From NCBI RefSeq assembly GCF_042445055.1, contig NZ_CP170339.1:1116001-1180000 (forward strand): a stretch of DNA of 64,000 nt, in the 5' to 3' direction. The notes beneath the pieces were generated by a model, which saw only the letters and a list, made by a program, of their open reading frames with translations, was not told the origin of the DNA and searched no databases. Shown here piece by piece: positions 36,615-44,982 of the stretch (position 1 is the stretch's first letter; the number at the start of each line of letters is the position of its first letter). The position numbers and the translations under genes are program-made. Origin of the DNA: Falsihalocynthiibacter sp042445055 (lineage in GTDB: Bacteria; Pseudomonadota; Alphaproteobacteria; Rhodobacterales; Rhodobacteraceae).

Positions 36615-37535
36615 ATGGCCTATCTGGAAAGTCTGCGCGTTTTCTGTCGTGTGGTAGAGCTTGGAAGTATCACATCCGGTGGACGCGATCTGCGTCTGAC
36701 ACCTGCGGTGGCGAGCAAGCGGATCAAGGAGCTAGAGAAGCATCTGGGCGTGCGGCTGTTCAATCGCACAACGCGATCGTTGACGCCAACAGAAGTCGGG
36801 CAGCAGTTCTATGCCGAGGCTTTGCGAATACTCGAGGCGGTTGATGATGCCGAAACTGTCGTCGCGCAGTTCTCGGAAGCGCCGCGCGGAACGGTACGAA
36901 TGGCCGCGCCACTTGCGGCCGGACGGCGGATCGTTGCACCGCTGATACCTGATTTTGTTGAGAAATATCCCGATATTGAGGTCCGTATGCGCATGTCTGA
37001 TCGTAAGATCGATATTCTCGCTGACGGGTTGGATATGGCGTTCTTTGTTGGGACGCCGCATGACTCAAGCCTCAAGCTGCGCAAGATCGCGAATTGTGAT
37101 CGGGTACTTTGTGCTTCGCCTGCGTATCTTGAGCGGTATGGAACGCCGAAAACGCCAGAGGAACTGTTGCAGGGGCATAACTGTCTGCTTCTGCGATATC
37201 CGCGCTCGCCTGAATATTACTGGACGCTGGGCGTGGGTGAAGGATTTCAGAAGTTTGAGGTGTCGGGAAAATATGACACCGATGATAGTGACGTGTTGCT
37301 CAATTGGGCGCTGGATGATCGCGGGATTGTTAATAAGCCGTTGTTTGAGGTGGCCGAGCATCTACGAGCAGGCGCATTGGTTGAAATCCTGCCAAATGCG
37401 CGGCCGATGCCGTCAATCTTTGGCTGTCTTTACCCGCACAAAAAGCTGCAAGACCCCAAAGTGCGATTGCTGGTCGAGTTTATTGTCCAGCGTGCACAGT
37501 CGACATTCCGCGAGGCGGTTAGGGGGAGTCAGTAG
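36615..37535 (+). CDS. LysR-family regulator of purine catabolism, copy 2
   Basis: A 306-residue LTTR. The ATG at 36615 has AGGAG at 36605-36609 and gives a protein that aligns end to end with the LysR at 23890-24810 (same GGRDLR/AGRDLR helix-turn-helix, HLGVRLF.RTTRSLTPTE, DRK.D....GLD.AFF.G, RVLCASP.Y.ERYG). A start at 36561 lacks a ribosome site. It is divergent from xdhA and probably regulates xdhABC. Its 3' end overlaps the convergent GAPDH-like gene by 17 bp. Confidence 0.88.
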   Translation: MAYLESLRVFCRVVELGSITSGGRDLRLTPAVASKRIKELEKHLGVRLFNRTTRSLTPTEVGQQFYAEALRILEAVDDAETVVAQFSEAPRGTVRMAAPLAAGRRIVAPLIPDFVEKYPDIEVRMRMSDRKIDILADGLDMAFFVGTPHDSSLKLRKIANCDRVLCASPAYLERYGTPKTPEELLQGHNCLLLRYPRSPEYYWTLGVGEGFQKFEVSGKYDTDDSDVLLNWALDDRGIVNKPLFEVAEHLRAGALVEILPNARPMPSIFGCLYPHKKLQDPKVRLLVEFIVQRAQSTFREAVRGSQ

Positions 37536-38535
37536 CTGTATTATCTCTGGCGGCCATTCGGACGGCCATATCGATCATTCGGGCCGAAAATCCCCACTCG
37601 TTGTCGTACCAGCCAAATATCCGCGCCTGATGCGGCCCCGTCGTTTGGGTCTCAGGGAGTGCAAGGATAAGCGATTCTGGCCGCCCGCGAAAATCGCTTG
37701 AAACACAGGGATCGTCGGATACTCCGATGAGCGGCGATCCTGCGAAGGTTTCGCGCAGAAATTCAGCGAACGGTTCTTTTGGAAGCCGTGCGAATTGCAG
37801 TACCGCATCGACCGCAGATACCGATATACAGGGGACGCGTACGGCGGATACGCTTAATTTTCCTTCAAACTCGGGCAATACGCGCGTGATCTGACTTGCT
37901 GCACTTGTTGTCGTCGGGACCATCGAAACCGCAGCGGCGCGCCCTCTCGCAAAGCTGTCGCTTGGCTGATCTACGGTGGGTTGGCTGGCGGTATAGCAGT
38001 GGATCGTTGTGATATGTGCGCGCTCAATTGCGAGCGCTTCGTTTAGGGTGCGCAACATTGGCGCAATAGCGTTCGTAGTGCAGGACGCATTAGAGACGAT
38101 CCGCGCGTCGCCCATTTGATACGCATTTGCCCCCATCACGACTGTTATATCTGCTGCCGAGGAGGGGCCTGAAATCAGAACGCTAGCCGCACCCGCGTTC
38201 AATCCGGCCTCTGCGATTGGGCGGGTCGTTGCGCGGCCCGTGCATTCCATCACAACATCAACATCGCTCAGGTCAAGCTTGCCGAGGTCGGGTTCCTGAT
38301 GGAAAGCAAAACGCCTCCCGTTTACCCGCAGTTCACGATCACCCGCCGTGACCGCCGAGGGGAATGTGCCGAACACGCTATCGTATTGAAAGAGATAGGC
38401 ACAATTCGCGAGTGGTGTGATGTCGTTAAGGCCGACGATCTCAATTTGGTCATTTGCGCCGTTCGACAATTGGCGAAACACGGTCCGCCCGATACGTCCA
38501 AATCCATTAATAAATACGCGTACCGGACGGGTCAT
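37519..38535 (-). CDS. Glyceraldehyde-3-phosphate dehydrogenase-like protein, downstream of bhcD
   Basis: This 338-residue GAPDH-fold enzyme has an N-terminal NAD site (RVFINGFGRIGRTVF, with NAD-type Asp38). Catalytic Cys152 lies in SNASCTTNAIAP, paired His179 in IHCYTASQPTVD, and the C-terminal WYDNEWGFSARMID is present. Several usual positions vary (SGPSSAADITVV for SAPxKxDxxTVV, YDSVFGTF, RGRAAAVSMVPTTTSAA), so it is a divergent paralogue and not clearly the housekeeping enzyme. I use the ATG at 38535 because it has GAGG nine bases upstream; an ATG at 38550 lacks a site. It follows bhcD by 18 bp on the same strand, so it is probably a fifth gene of the bhc operon. Substrate may be another aldehyde. 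Confidence 0.82.
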   Translation of the reverse strand: MTRPVRVFINGFGRIGRTVFRQLSNGANDQIEIVGLNDITPLANCAYLFQYDSVFGTFPSAVTAGDRELRVNGRRFAFHQEPDLGKLDLSDVDVVMECTGRATTRPIAEAGLNAGAASVLISGPSSAADITVVMGANAYQMGDARIVSNASCTTNAIAPMLRTLNEALAIERAHITTIHCYTASQPTVDQPSDSFARGRAAAVSMVPTTTSAASQITRVLPEFEGKLSVSAVRVPCISVSAVDAVLQFARLPKEPFAEFLRETFAGSPLIGVSDDPCVSSDFRGRPESLILALPETQTTGPHQARIFGWYDNEWGFSARMIDMAVRMAARDNTATDSP

Positions 38536-38553
38536 GTTTGGGTGCCTCATGCA

Positions 38554-39519
38554 TTAGAAATCAACTTCGATAGCTACGCCTTTTTGCACAGCGAGATCAA
38601 CGACAGATGCGGCAACCGCCAAATCCTGTAACCCAACGCCGGTTCCGTCAAAAAGCGTTATCTGATTGTCCGATGTGCGGCCAGCATGGGTGCCGTTGAT
38701 GACAGCGCCGATTTGATGAACATCTGCCTCATTTATAAGGCCCTGTGCGATGGCGTGTTGAGCTTCGCCAATTGAGATAGATTGCGCCACCTCGTCGGTG
38801 AATACCGCAGCCTTGGCAAGTAGGGCGGCTTCGACCTCTTGCTTGCCCTTGGTATCGGTGCCCATACACGCAACATGGGTGCCCTCGGACACTTGCGCGG
38901 CCAAAAGAGACGGCGTGAAGGCCGAGGTGATGGAGATTATGACGTCGGCTTCGCGCATTCCGTCAAGCTCGACCGCCTCAAACGGAATGCCCGCTTCGGT
39001 CGCGACATTTTCGATATTCGGAAGCATTTCGGGGTGATAGTTCCAGCCTATGACTTTCTCAAAATTGCGTTGTTCGAGCGCGGCTCTTAGCTGGAAAGTC
39101 GCTTGATGTCCTGCGCCGATCATGCCGATTACTTTTGAGTCCTCGCGCGCAAGATGCTTGATCGAAACCGAGGACGCCGCCGCCGTGCGTAGTGCCGTCA
39201 GTAGATTGCCGCCAACCATGGCCTTGGCCTTTCCCGTATCAGGGTCAAACAGGAAAACGGTGGACTGATGATTAATCAGATCACGCTTCTCGAGGTTATT
39301 CGGCCAGTATCCACCTGCCTTGAGGCCCAGCGTAAGCCCCGCGCGATCAAATCCGCCCTTGAACCCGTAAAGCGCATCCTCGTGTCCGATCGCTTCACGA
39401 ACAACGGGGAAGTTGTAGGCATCATCAGAAGCCATCGAGGCAAAGACCTTCTCAACCGCATCAAAGGCCGCTTCGCGTGTCATGAGATTGGCGATTTCGC
39501 GTTCGGGTACGATCAGCAT
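38554..39519 (-). CDS. bhcD: Iminosuccinate reductase of the beta-hydroxyaspartate cycle
   Basis: This 321-residue ornithine cyclodeaminase/mu-crystallin family protein reduces iminosuccinate to L-aspartate, the closing step of the cycle. Family marks are KAGGYWPNN, GGNLLTALRTAAASSVSIKHLAR and the Rossmann loop VIGMIGAGHQATFQLRAA; GTDTKGKQEV follows later. The start at 39519 has AAGGAG upstream; the frame is open for 71 further codons but that stretch reads as non-coding leader. The assignment rests on the family plus the exact A-B-C-D order with the other bhc genes. Confidence 0.93.
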   Translation of the reverse strand: MLIVPEREIANLMTREAAFDAVEKVFASMASDDAYNFPVVREAIGHEDALYGFKGGFDRAGLTLGLKAGGYWPNNLEKRDLINHQSTVFLFDPDTGKAKAMVGGNLLTALRTAAASSVSIKHLAREDSKVIGMIGAGHQATFQLRAALEQRNFEKVIGWNYHPEMLPNIENVATEAGIPFEAVELDGMREADVIISITSAFTPSLLAAQVSEGTHVACMGTDTKGKQEVEAALLAKAAVFTDEVAQSISIGEAQHAIAQGLINEADVHQIGAVINGTHAGRTSDNQITLFDGTGVGLQDLAVAASVVDLAVQKGVAIEVDF

Positions 39520-39619
39520 AGTATTCTCCTTGGAATTATGTGCGCCCCTATGCGACGCCGCCAGAATGGCACGCATAGGGGCGGCTTGGGGTCCGCTAGG
39601 ACCGAGTGCATGGTGCGGA

Positions 39620-40789
39620 TTAGTACGCGTAACCGCGCGCGGAAACGGGCCAGAGTTTCTCGACCTTGCCGTCGCGCACCCCAACATACCAATCATGCAC
39701 ATTCGCGGTTGGGTCGCAGTGGCCGGGAACAAGCTTGAGCTTGTCGTTCACCTTAAGAACGCCGGCAGGGTCCATTACGATGCCGTGCTCGTCCGAGCAC
39801 TTAACGTACTCCACATCATCGCGACCAAATACGACCGGCAGCCCACTATCGACGGATTGGGCCTTGAGGCCCGCGTCAACGATGGCTTTGTCGGCCTTGG
39901 CGTGTGACATGACGCTCGTGAGAATAAAGAACGCGTTTTCCCATTCGCCTTGGTCGATGCGCTTGCCGTCTTTGTCGAGGATACGGCCATAGTCGGCATC
40001 CATGAACGCATAGGAGCCACATTGCAACTCGTTGAAAACGCCGGAGTTTGATTCGAAGTAGTATGACCCTGTGCCGCCACCGCCGACTATATCGCAATTC
40101 AACCCATCCGCCTTGAGCGTATCAACGGCGTCTTGGACCATCTCAACTGCGATGTCGATTTTTGCTTTGCGGTCCTCATAGCTGTCGAGGTGCTGCATCG
40201 CGCCTTGATACGCCTGAATGCCTGAGAATTTTAGCCCTTCCGCAGCGTCGATTGCCTTGGCGATCTCAACGACCTCGGGTGTGGTTGTGACACCGCAGCG
40301 CCCCGCGCCACAGTCGATTTCGACAAGGCATTCGATTACGGTTCCGTGCTGCTTTGCCGCGTTGGACAGGTCCGCGACATTTGCCAGATCATCAACGCAA
40401 ACAAGCGTACGCGCGCCAAGTTTGGGCAAACGTGCGAGGCGATCAATCTTGGCGAGATCGCGCACTTGGTTGGAAACGAGGACGTCTTTGATGCCACCGC
40501 GGGCGAATACCTCCGCTTCGGAAACCTTCTGGCAGCAAACACCACAGGCACCACCGAGCTCGACTTGCAATTTGGCGATATCTACGGATTTGTGCATCTT
40601 GCCATGCACGCGGTGGCGCATTCCGTGGCTTTTGGCATAATCGCCCATCTTCTTGATGTTACGTTCCAGCGCGCCGAGATCCAGCACAAGGCAGGGTGTC
40701 TGGATATCTGCTTCGTCCAGTCCGGGCTTAGCAGGAATGTCAAAGCCTATTTCGTATGCGTCAAAGTTGCTCATATCTTTCATGTCCAT
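39620..40789 (-). CDS. bhcC: 3-Hydroxyaspartate aldolase of the beta-hydroxyaspartate cycle
   Basis: This 389-residue fold-type III PLP enzyme of the D-threonine aldolase family condenses glycine with glyoxylate to (2R,3S)-beta-hydroxyaspartate. The N-terminal alanine-racemase-like barrel holds the PLP lysine Lys64 in RVHGKMHK. The metal site near the C-terminus reads PGHCDPTANVHDWY. Features such as DCGAGRCGV and VGGGGTGSYYFE belong to the PLP pocket. It lies 50 bp downstream of bhcB and 100 bp upstream of bhcD. Confidence 0.95.
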   Translation of the reverse strand: MDMKDMSNFDAYEIGFDIPAKPGLDEADIQTPCLVLDLGALERNIKKMGDYAKSHGMRHRVHGKMHKSVDIAKLQVELGGACGVCCQKVSEAEVFARGGIKDVLVSNQVRDLAKIDRLARLPKLGARTLVCVDDLANVADLSNAAKQHGTVIECLVEIDCGAGRCGVTTTPEVVEIAKAIDAAEGLKFSGIQAYQGAMQHLDSYEDRKAKIDIAVEMVQDAVDTLKADGLNCDIVGGGGTGSYYFESNSGVFNELQCGSYAFMDADYGRILDKDGKRIDQGEWENAFFILTSVMSHAKADKAIVDAGLKAQSVDSGLPVVFGRDDVEYVKCSDEHGIVMDPAGVLKVNDKLKLVPGHCDPTANVHDWYVGVRDGKVEKLWPVSARGYAY

Positions 40790-40839
40790 AATCCTATGTC
40801 GGGAGTATACCCCAGCGCGCGGCGGGGGCCTATTCTGAG

Positions 40840-41793
40840 TTAGTTTGCGAGCCAGGGCAGTTTATCGAGATCGACATTTCCGCCCGTGACAATGAGGCCA
40901 ACACGCTTGCCTTTGAACGCTTCGGGGTTCTTGAGGATTGTCGCCAGTGGGACCGCGCTTGAAGGCTCCATGACGATGCGCAGGTGCTTCCAGATCAGTT
41001 TCATCGCATCGATGATTTCAGGGTCCGAGGCTGTGTAAATTTCGGAAACGTGGCTTGAAACGAAATGCCACGTTAGTTCCTTGAGTGGGACAAGCAATCC
41101 GTCGGCGATAGTCTTGGGTGCATCATCGGCAATGATGTGGCCCGCCTTGAAGCTACGATACGCATCATCTGCTTGCTCTGGCTCGGCGGCAATTACCTGT
41201 GTTTCGGGCGCAAGAGTTGCGAGCGTGAGGCAAGTGCCAGAAATCATTCCGCCGCCGCCAATTGGCGCGACAACCATGTCTAGGCCATCGGTTTGCTCAA
41301 CGAACTCGCGCGCGCAGGTACCTTGTCCGGCGATCACGCGGTGGTCGTTGTACGGGTGTACGAAATCGCCGCCTGTTTCGGCCTGAACCTGCGCGAATGT
41401 GGCCTCCCGCGACGAGGTCGAAGGTTCGCACTCGGTTATTTTTCCGCCATAGCGACGAACCGTGTCTTTCTTGGTTTGGGGGGCGGTGCGTGGCATGACG
41501 ACGTTACACGGTATGCCACGTTTCATTGCAGCGTAACTCAGGCAAGAGGCGTGATTTCCCGATGAATGGGTCGCAACGCCCTTAGCCGCTTGCTCGTCGT
41601 TCAATCCAAACACAGCGTTCGTTGCGCCGCGCACCTTGAATGCGCCCGGTTCCTGAAAGTTCTCGCATTTGAAGAACAGTTCGGCCCCCGTCAGTTCATT
41701 GAGAAAATCAGACGTCCGAACCGGGGTGCGGCGGATATAGGGTTCAATCCGTTCATGCGCGGCGAGCATGTCTTGATAAGTCGGGATGTACAT
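40840..41793 (-). CDS. bhcB: Beta-hydroxyaspartate dehydratase of the beta-hydroxyaspartate cycle
   Basis: This fold-type II PLP enzyme of the serine/threonine dehydratase family has about 317 residues and converts beta-hydroxyaspartate to iminosuccinate. The PLP lysine is Lys53 in EPGAFKVRGA; the phosphate loop is APIGGGGMISG; SSGNHASCLSYAA matches the substrate loop. I start it at the ATG at 41793 with AAGGA seven bases upstream. A GTG at 41811 or ATG at 41808, overlapping the bhcA stop, is also possible. Confidence 0.94.
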   Translation of the reverse strand: MYIPTYQDMLAAHERIEPYIRRTPVRTSDFLNELTGAELFFKCENFQEPGAFKVRGATNAVFGLNDEQAAKGVATHSSGNHASCLSYAAMKRGIPCNVVMPRTAPQTKKDTVRRYGGKITECEPSTSSREATFAQVQAETGGDFVHPYNDHRVIAGQGTCAREFVEQTDGLDMVVAPIGGGGMISGTCLTLATLAPETQVIAAEPEQADDAYRSFKAGHIIADDAPKTIADGLLVPLKELTWHFVSSHVSEIYTASDPEIIDAMKLIWKHLRIVMEPSSAVPLATILKNPEAFKGKRVGLIVTGGNVDLDKLPWLAN

Positions 41794-41807
41794 CGCGGTG
41801 TCCTTCA

Positions 41808-42998
41808 TCACGCAGCACTTCTTTGGATGAGAGCGGAATGGCCGCGATAATATTCCTGTGCGGCGGCAACACCGGATCCGAGTTTGATGTCAAGTCCGAG
41901 GTCCACCATACACATTTCGGCCGTGGCGATACCCGAAAGCGCCATCACATCGGTCATGCTCCCGAGGTGTCCGATGCGGAAAACCTTGCCGGCAACTTCT
42001 CCGAGGCCTACGCCAAACGCCACGCCGTACTTGTCGGCCGCATGGGTCACTATGTCGGTGGCGTTGAAACCTTCGGGCGTGCGGATCGCGCTTACGGTAT
42101 CGGAATAAACGGACGGGTTTGCGGCGCAAAGCTCCAATCCCCATGCTCCAATCGCAGCGCGAACGCCTTCTGCGATGCGGTGATGACGAGCGAAAACATT
42201 CTCCAACCCTTCATCAAGGAGCATTTTACAGGCTTCGTTCAGCCCATTCAAAAGGCCAACAGCAGGCGTGTAAGGGTAGGCATTATTGGAATATCCTTTG
42301 GCCATATCGTGCACGTCAAAGAACGTGCGGGGCAGGGTGGCTGTTTCGGTTGCTGCCATCGCTTTCGCGCTAAAGCCAACAATGGCGAGGCCCGCGGAAA
42401 GCATGAACCCCTTTTGCGAACCTGTAACAGCAACGTCGACGCCCCATTCATCAAACCTGAAGTCCATCGAGGCAATTGAGGAAACCCCGTCCACGAACAG
42501 CAACGCAGGGTGTCCCGCCGCATCCAATGCACGACGAACCGCCGCGATATCGGATTTTACGCCTGTTGCTGTTTCGTTGTGTGTGGCGAGGACGGCTTTG
42601 ATCTGATGATCTTTGTCGCTTGCCAGAATCTCTTGGTACTTGTCGGCTGGAATGCCTTCTCCCCATGCAGTTTCGACAATATGAACATCCAAACCGTGGC
42701 GTTGGCACATATCAATCCAGCGGTGGCTGAACATACCGTTGCGGGCCGCGAGAACCTTGTCGCCAGACGAAAGTGTATTGGTGAGCGCAGTTTCCCAGCC
42801 ACCTGTGCCAGTGGACGGGAAAATAAACACCTCGGCGTCCTCGCTCTTCAGAACCTTGCGAACGCCTTCGCGGGCGGGGTGCAAGATCTGCCCAAATAGG
42901 GGCGAGCGGTGATCGATTGTCGGCATATCGCAAGCCTTGCGAAGCGCTTCGGGGATGTTGGTGGGGCCGGGGATGAATACAGGATTTTGAAAGCTCAT
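41808..42998 (-). CDS. bhcA: L-aspartate:glyoxylate aminotransferase of the beta-hydroxyaspartate cycle
   Basis: This 396-residue fold-type I aminotransferase (serine-glyoxylate aminotransferase family) moves the amino group of aspartate to glyoxylate, giving glycine and oxaloacetate. Family marks are FIPGPTNIPEAL at the N-terminus, STGTGGWETALTN, Asp170 in LLFVDGVSS, and the PLP lysine Lys196 in TGSQKGFML. It is the first gene of the cluster, divergent from bhcR across 159 bp. The oxaloacetate it forms is the net product of the cycle. Confidence 0.95.
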   Translation of the reverse strand: MSFQNPVFIPGPTNIPEALRKACDMPTIDHRSPLFGQILHPAREGVRKVLKSEDAEVFIFPSTGTGGWETALTNTLSSGDKVLAARNGMFSHRWIDMCQRHGLDVHIVETAWGEGIPADKYQEILASDKDHQIKAVLATHNETATGVKSDIAAVRRALDAAGHPALLFVDGVSSIASMDFRFDEWGVDVAVTGSQKGFMLSAGLAIVGFSAKAMAATETATLPRTFFDVHDMAKGYSNNAYPYTPAVGLLNGLNEACKMLLDEGLENVFARHHRIAEGVRAAIGAWGLELCAANPSVYSDTVSAIRTPEGFNATDIVTHAADKYGVAFGVGLGEVAGKVFRIGHLGSMTDVMALSGIATAEMCMVDLGLDIKLGSGVAAAQEYYRGHSALIQRSAA

Positions 42999-43083
42999 GG
43001 TGGGACTCCTCTCGTCGTTGTCTCAACCATAAACCTTGTGAATGAAGTGCGATATTATTTTGAAATTGTTTTTCAAATGAAGG

Positions 43084-43101
43084 ATAGCTAAATTTAGCTA
43101 T
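43084..43101. promoter_or_regulatory. 18 bp perfect palindrome in the bhcA/bhcR promoter region
   Basis: ATAGCTAAATTTAGCTAT is identical to its reverse complement over 18 bases. It lies 86 bp upstream of bhcA and 57 bp upstream of bhcR. Two looser inverted repeats flank it (TTTGAA/TTCAAA near 43060-43078, GTGAA/TTCAC near 43131-43147). BhcR-type IclR regulators bind this intergenic region in Paracoccus, so it is the prime operator candidate. Confidence 0.6.
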
Positions 43102-43157
43102 ACTTGTCATTAGGTTAAGTTTTTCATATTGTGAATTTGTCTTTCACGTAAAAAGTA

Positions 43158-44009
43158 ATGGTTTTTATGGATTATCAAGATAATAGCGCAGGTCGATCCC
43201 GCAAAGCCCGCGGTCGCCCCCGCGATTGGAACGATAAAACGGCACAGAACACCATCAAATCGCTCGATCGCGCGATGGAGGTTTTCGAGTTCCTAAGTGA
43301 GGCTCAAGGCAAGCCCCTGACGGTTATTGCGGATGAGATGGGTCAATCGCCTTCAACCGTTTACCGCATCCTAGTGACGCTTGAGGGGCGCGGGCTTGTT
43401 GAGTTCGATAGTCAGGAACAGGTCTGGCATGTGGGGGCGCGGGCGTTTGTGATCGGTGCGCGTTTTCTGCGCCGCACAAGCCTTGTTGAGCGTGCCCGTC
43501 CGATCATGCGAAAGCTGATGGAAGAGACAGGGGAAACAGCGAACCTTGGTATTGAGAAGGAAGGCTCGGTCCTGTTCTTAAGCCAAGTAGAAACCCACGC
43601 GACCATTCGCGCATTTTTCCCGCCCGGTACGCTTTCGCCATTGCATGCCTCGGGTATTGGCAAGGCTTTGCTGGCCTATATGGATGAGGAGCGCTTGGAG
43701 CGCGTGCTTGCAACGGCAGATTTGCAGTCATTTACCGAGCGCACGATCACCGACACGCACACCTTACGTGCTGATTTGAATGCGATACACACGCGAGGTT
43801 ATTCAATTGATAATGAAGAGAAAAACTCTGGAATGCGCTGTATTGCTGCTCCGGTTTTTGATCTGAACCGCGAAGCGGTGGCGGGTGTGTCGGTTTCAGG
43901 ACCGACGAGCCGTGTTAGTCTAGAGGAAATAGATCGCTTAAGCCGCGCAGTTATGGGCGCGGCTCAAGAGCTTACGAATGCAATCGGGGGAACTGTCCCT
44001 GCGCGGTGA
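43158..44009 (+). CDS. bhcR: IclR-family regulator of the beta-hydroxyaspartate cycle
   Basis: The 283-residue IclR protein has a winged-helix domain at about residues 30-95 (IKSLDRAMEVFEFLSEAQG, SPSTVYRILVTLEGRGLV) and a C-terminal GAF-like effector domain (SPLHASGIGKALLAYM, RGYSIDNEEKNSGMRCIAAPVFD). In Paracoccus denitrificans the orthologue controls bhcABCD and responds to glyoxylate. Divergent placement from bhcA is the same here. The ATG at 43158 or the one at 43167 could be used; neither has a strong ribosome site. Confidence 0.92.
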   Translation: MVFMDYQDNSAGRSRKARGRPRDWNDKTAQNTIKSLDRAMEVFEFLSEAQGKPLTVIADEMGQSPSTVYRILVTLEGRGLVEFDSQEQVWHVGARAFVIGARFLRRTSLVERARPIMRKLMEETGETANLGIEKEGSVLFLSQVETHATIRAFFPPGTLSPLHASGIGKALLAYMDEERLERVLATADLQSFTERTITDTHTLRADLNAIHTRGYSIDNEEKNSGMRCIAAPVFDLNREAVAGVSVSGPTSRVSLEEIDRLSRAVMGAAQELTNAIGGTVPAR

Positions 44010-44012
44010 TGG

Positions 44013-44843
44013 CTAGCGATGCGCCGCGGGTAGGGGCATGTGGCGGTTCACGTCTTTGTAGAGAAGATAACGGAACTTCCCCGGTCCACCTGCATAGCAC
44101 GCCTGCGGGCAAAAAGCGCGCAGCCACATATAATCGCCGGCTTCTACTTCAACCCAATCATTGTTGAGGCGATAAACCGCTTTGCCCTCAAGAACATAGA
44201 GGCCGTGCTCCATAACATGAGTTTCAAGGAACGGGATCACCGCGCCTGGCTCGAATGTAACAATCGTGACATGCATGTCGTGGCGCATATCGGTTGGATC
44301 AACAAAGCGCGTAGTGGCCCATTTGCCATCGGTTCCGGCCATCGGCGTGGGCGCGACATCTTTCTCGTTCAGGATAAGCACATCGGGGGCGTCAAGCCCG
44401 TCGACGGCCTCATATGCTTTGCGTACCCAATGGAATCTAAGCGTTTCTTGGCCGTTATTCCGCAATGTCCAGTCAGTTGCAGGCGGAAGATACGCATACC
44501 CACCAGGGGTTAATTCGTGTGTCTCGCCCGCGACGTTCAGTGTTGCGGTGCCCTCCACCACAAACAAAACGCCCTCTGCGGCAGGATCAAGCTCGGGGCG
44601 GTCGGAGCCACCGCCAGTTTGCACTTCCATAATGTATTGCGAGAACGTTTCGGCAAAGCCACTTAGCGGCCGTGACAATACCCATAGGCGTGTATCATCC
44701 CAAAACGGCAAAAAGCTCGTGACAATATCGCGCATCGTGCCTTTCGGGATCACCGCATAAGCATCGGTAAAGACAGCACGATCAGTGAGCAGTTGTTTCT
44801 GATCTGGGTGCCCCCCGTGCGGCGCGTAATACTGAGTGCTCAT
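44013..44843 (-). CDS. (S)-ureidoglycine aminohydrolase
   Basis: This bicupin protein of about 276 residues (UGHY/AllE type) converts ureidoglycine to ureidoglycolate and ammonia, the step just before ureidoglycolate lyase. Visible are FLPFWDDTRLWVLSRPLSGF, EGVLFVVEGTATLNV in the first cupin, the YLPPATDW histidine-poor loop, and in the second cupin ETHVMEHGLYVLEGKAVYRL with metal-binding residues. The ATG at 44843 has AGGAG five bases upstream. It lies three bases from the end of bhcR, placing a ureide gene directly against the glyoxylate cycle. It has also been annotated as a bifunctional allantoicase-like protein in relatives. Confidence 0.92.
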   Translation of the reverse strand: MSTQYYAPHGGHPDQKQLLTDRAVFTDAYAVIPKGTMRDIVTSFLPFWDDTRLWVLSRPLSGFAETFSQYIMEVQTGGGSDRPELDPAAEGVLFVVEGTATLNVAGETHELTPGGYAYLPPATDWTLRNNGQETLRFHWVRKAYEAVDGLDAPDVLILNEKDVAPTPMAGTDGKWATTRFVDPTDMRHDMHVTIVTFEPGAVIPFLETHVMEHGLYVLEGKAVYRLNNDWVEVEAGDYMWLRAFCPQACYAGGPGKFRYLLYKDVNRHMPLPAAHR

Positions 44844-44982
44844 GCTTGCTCCTGAAGGCAATTACGGTTCATGGAAATATGGCCCGATACGGCGCGGGCG
44901 ACCACCCACAAAGAGGTGACAGCTCTTTTCGGAACTATTTGATAATTGGCGCCGACTTTTGCTTTTCGCAAAACAAGTGGCG

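Noticed and set aside
39520..39732. N-terminal extension of bhcD by 71 codons
   Set aside because: The added sequence is low in structure, has no ribosome site, and AAGGAG supports the internal ATG at 39519, which gives the family's usual length.
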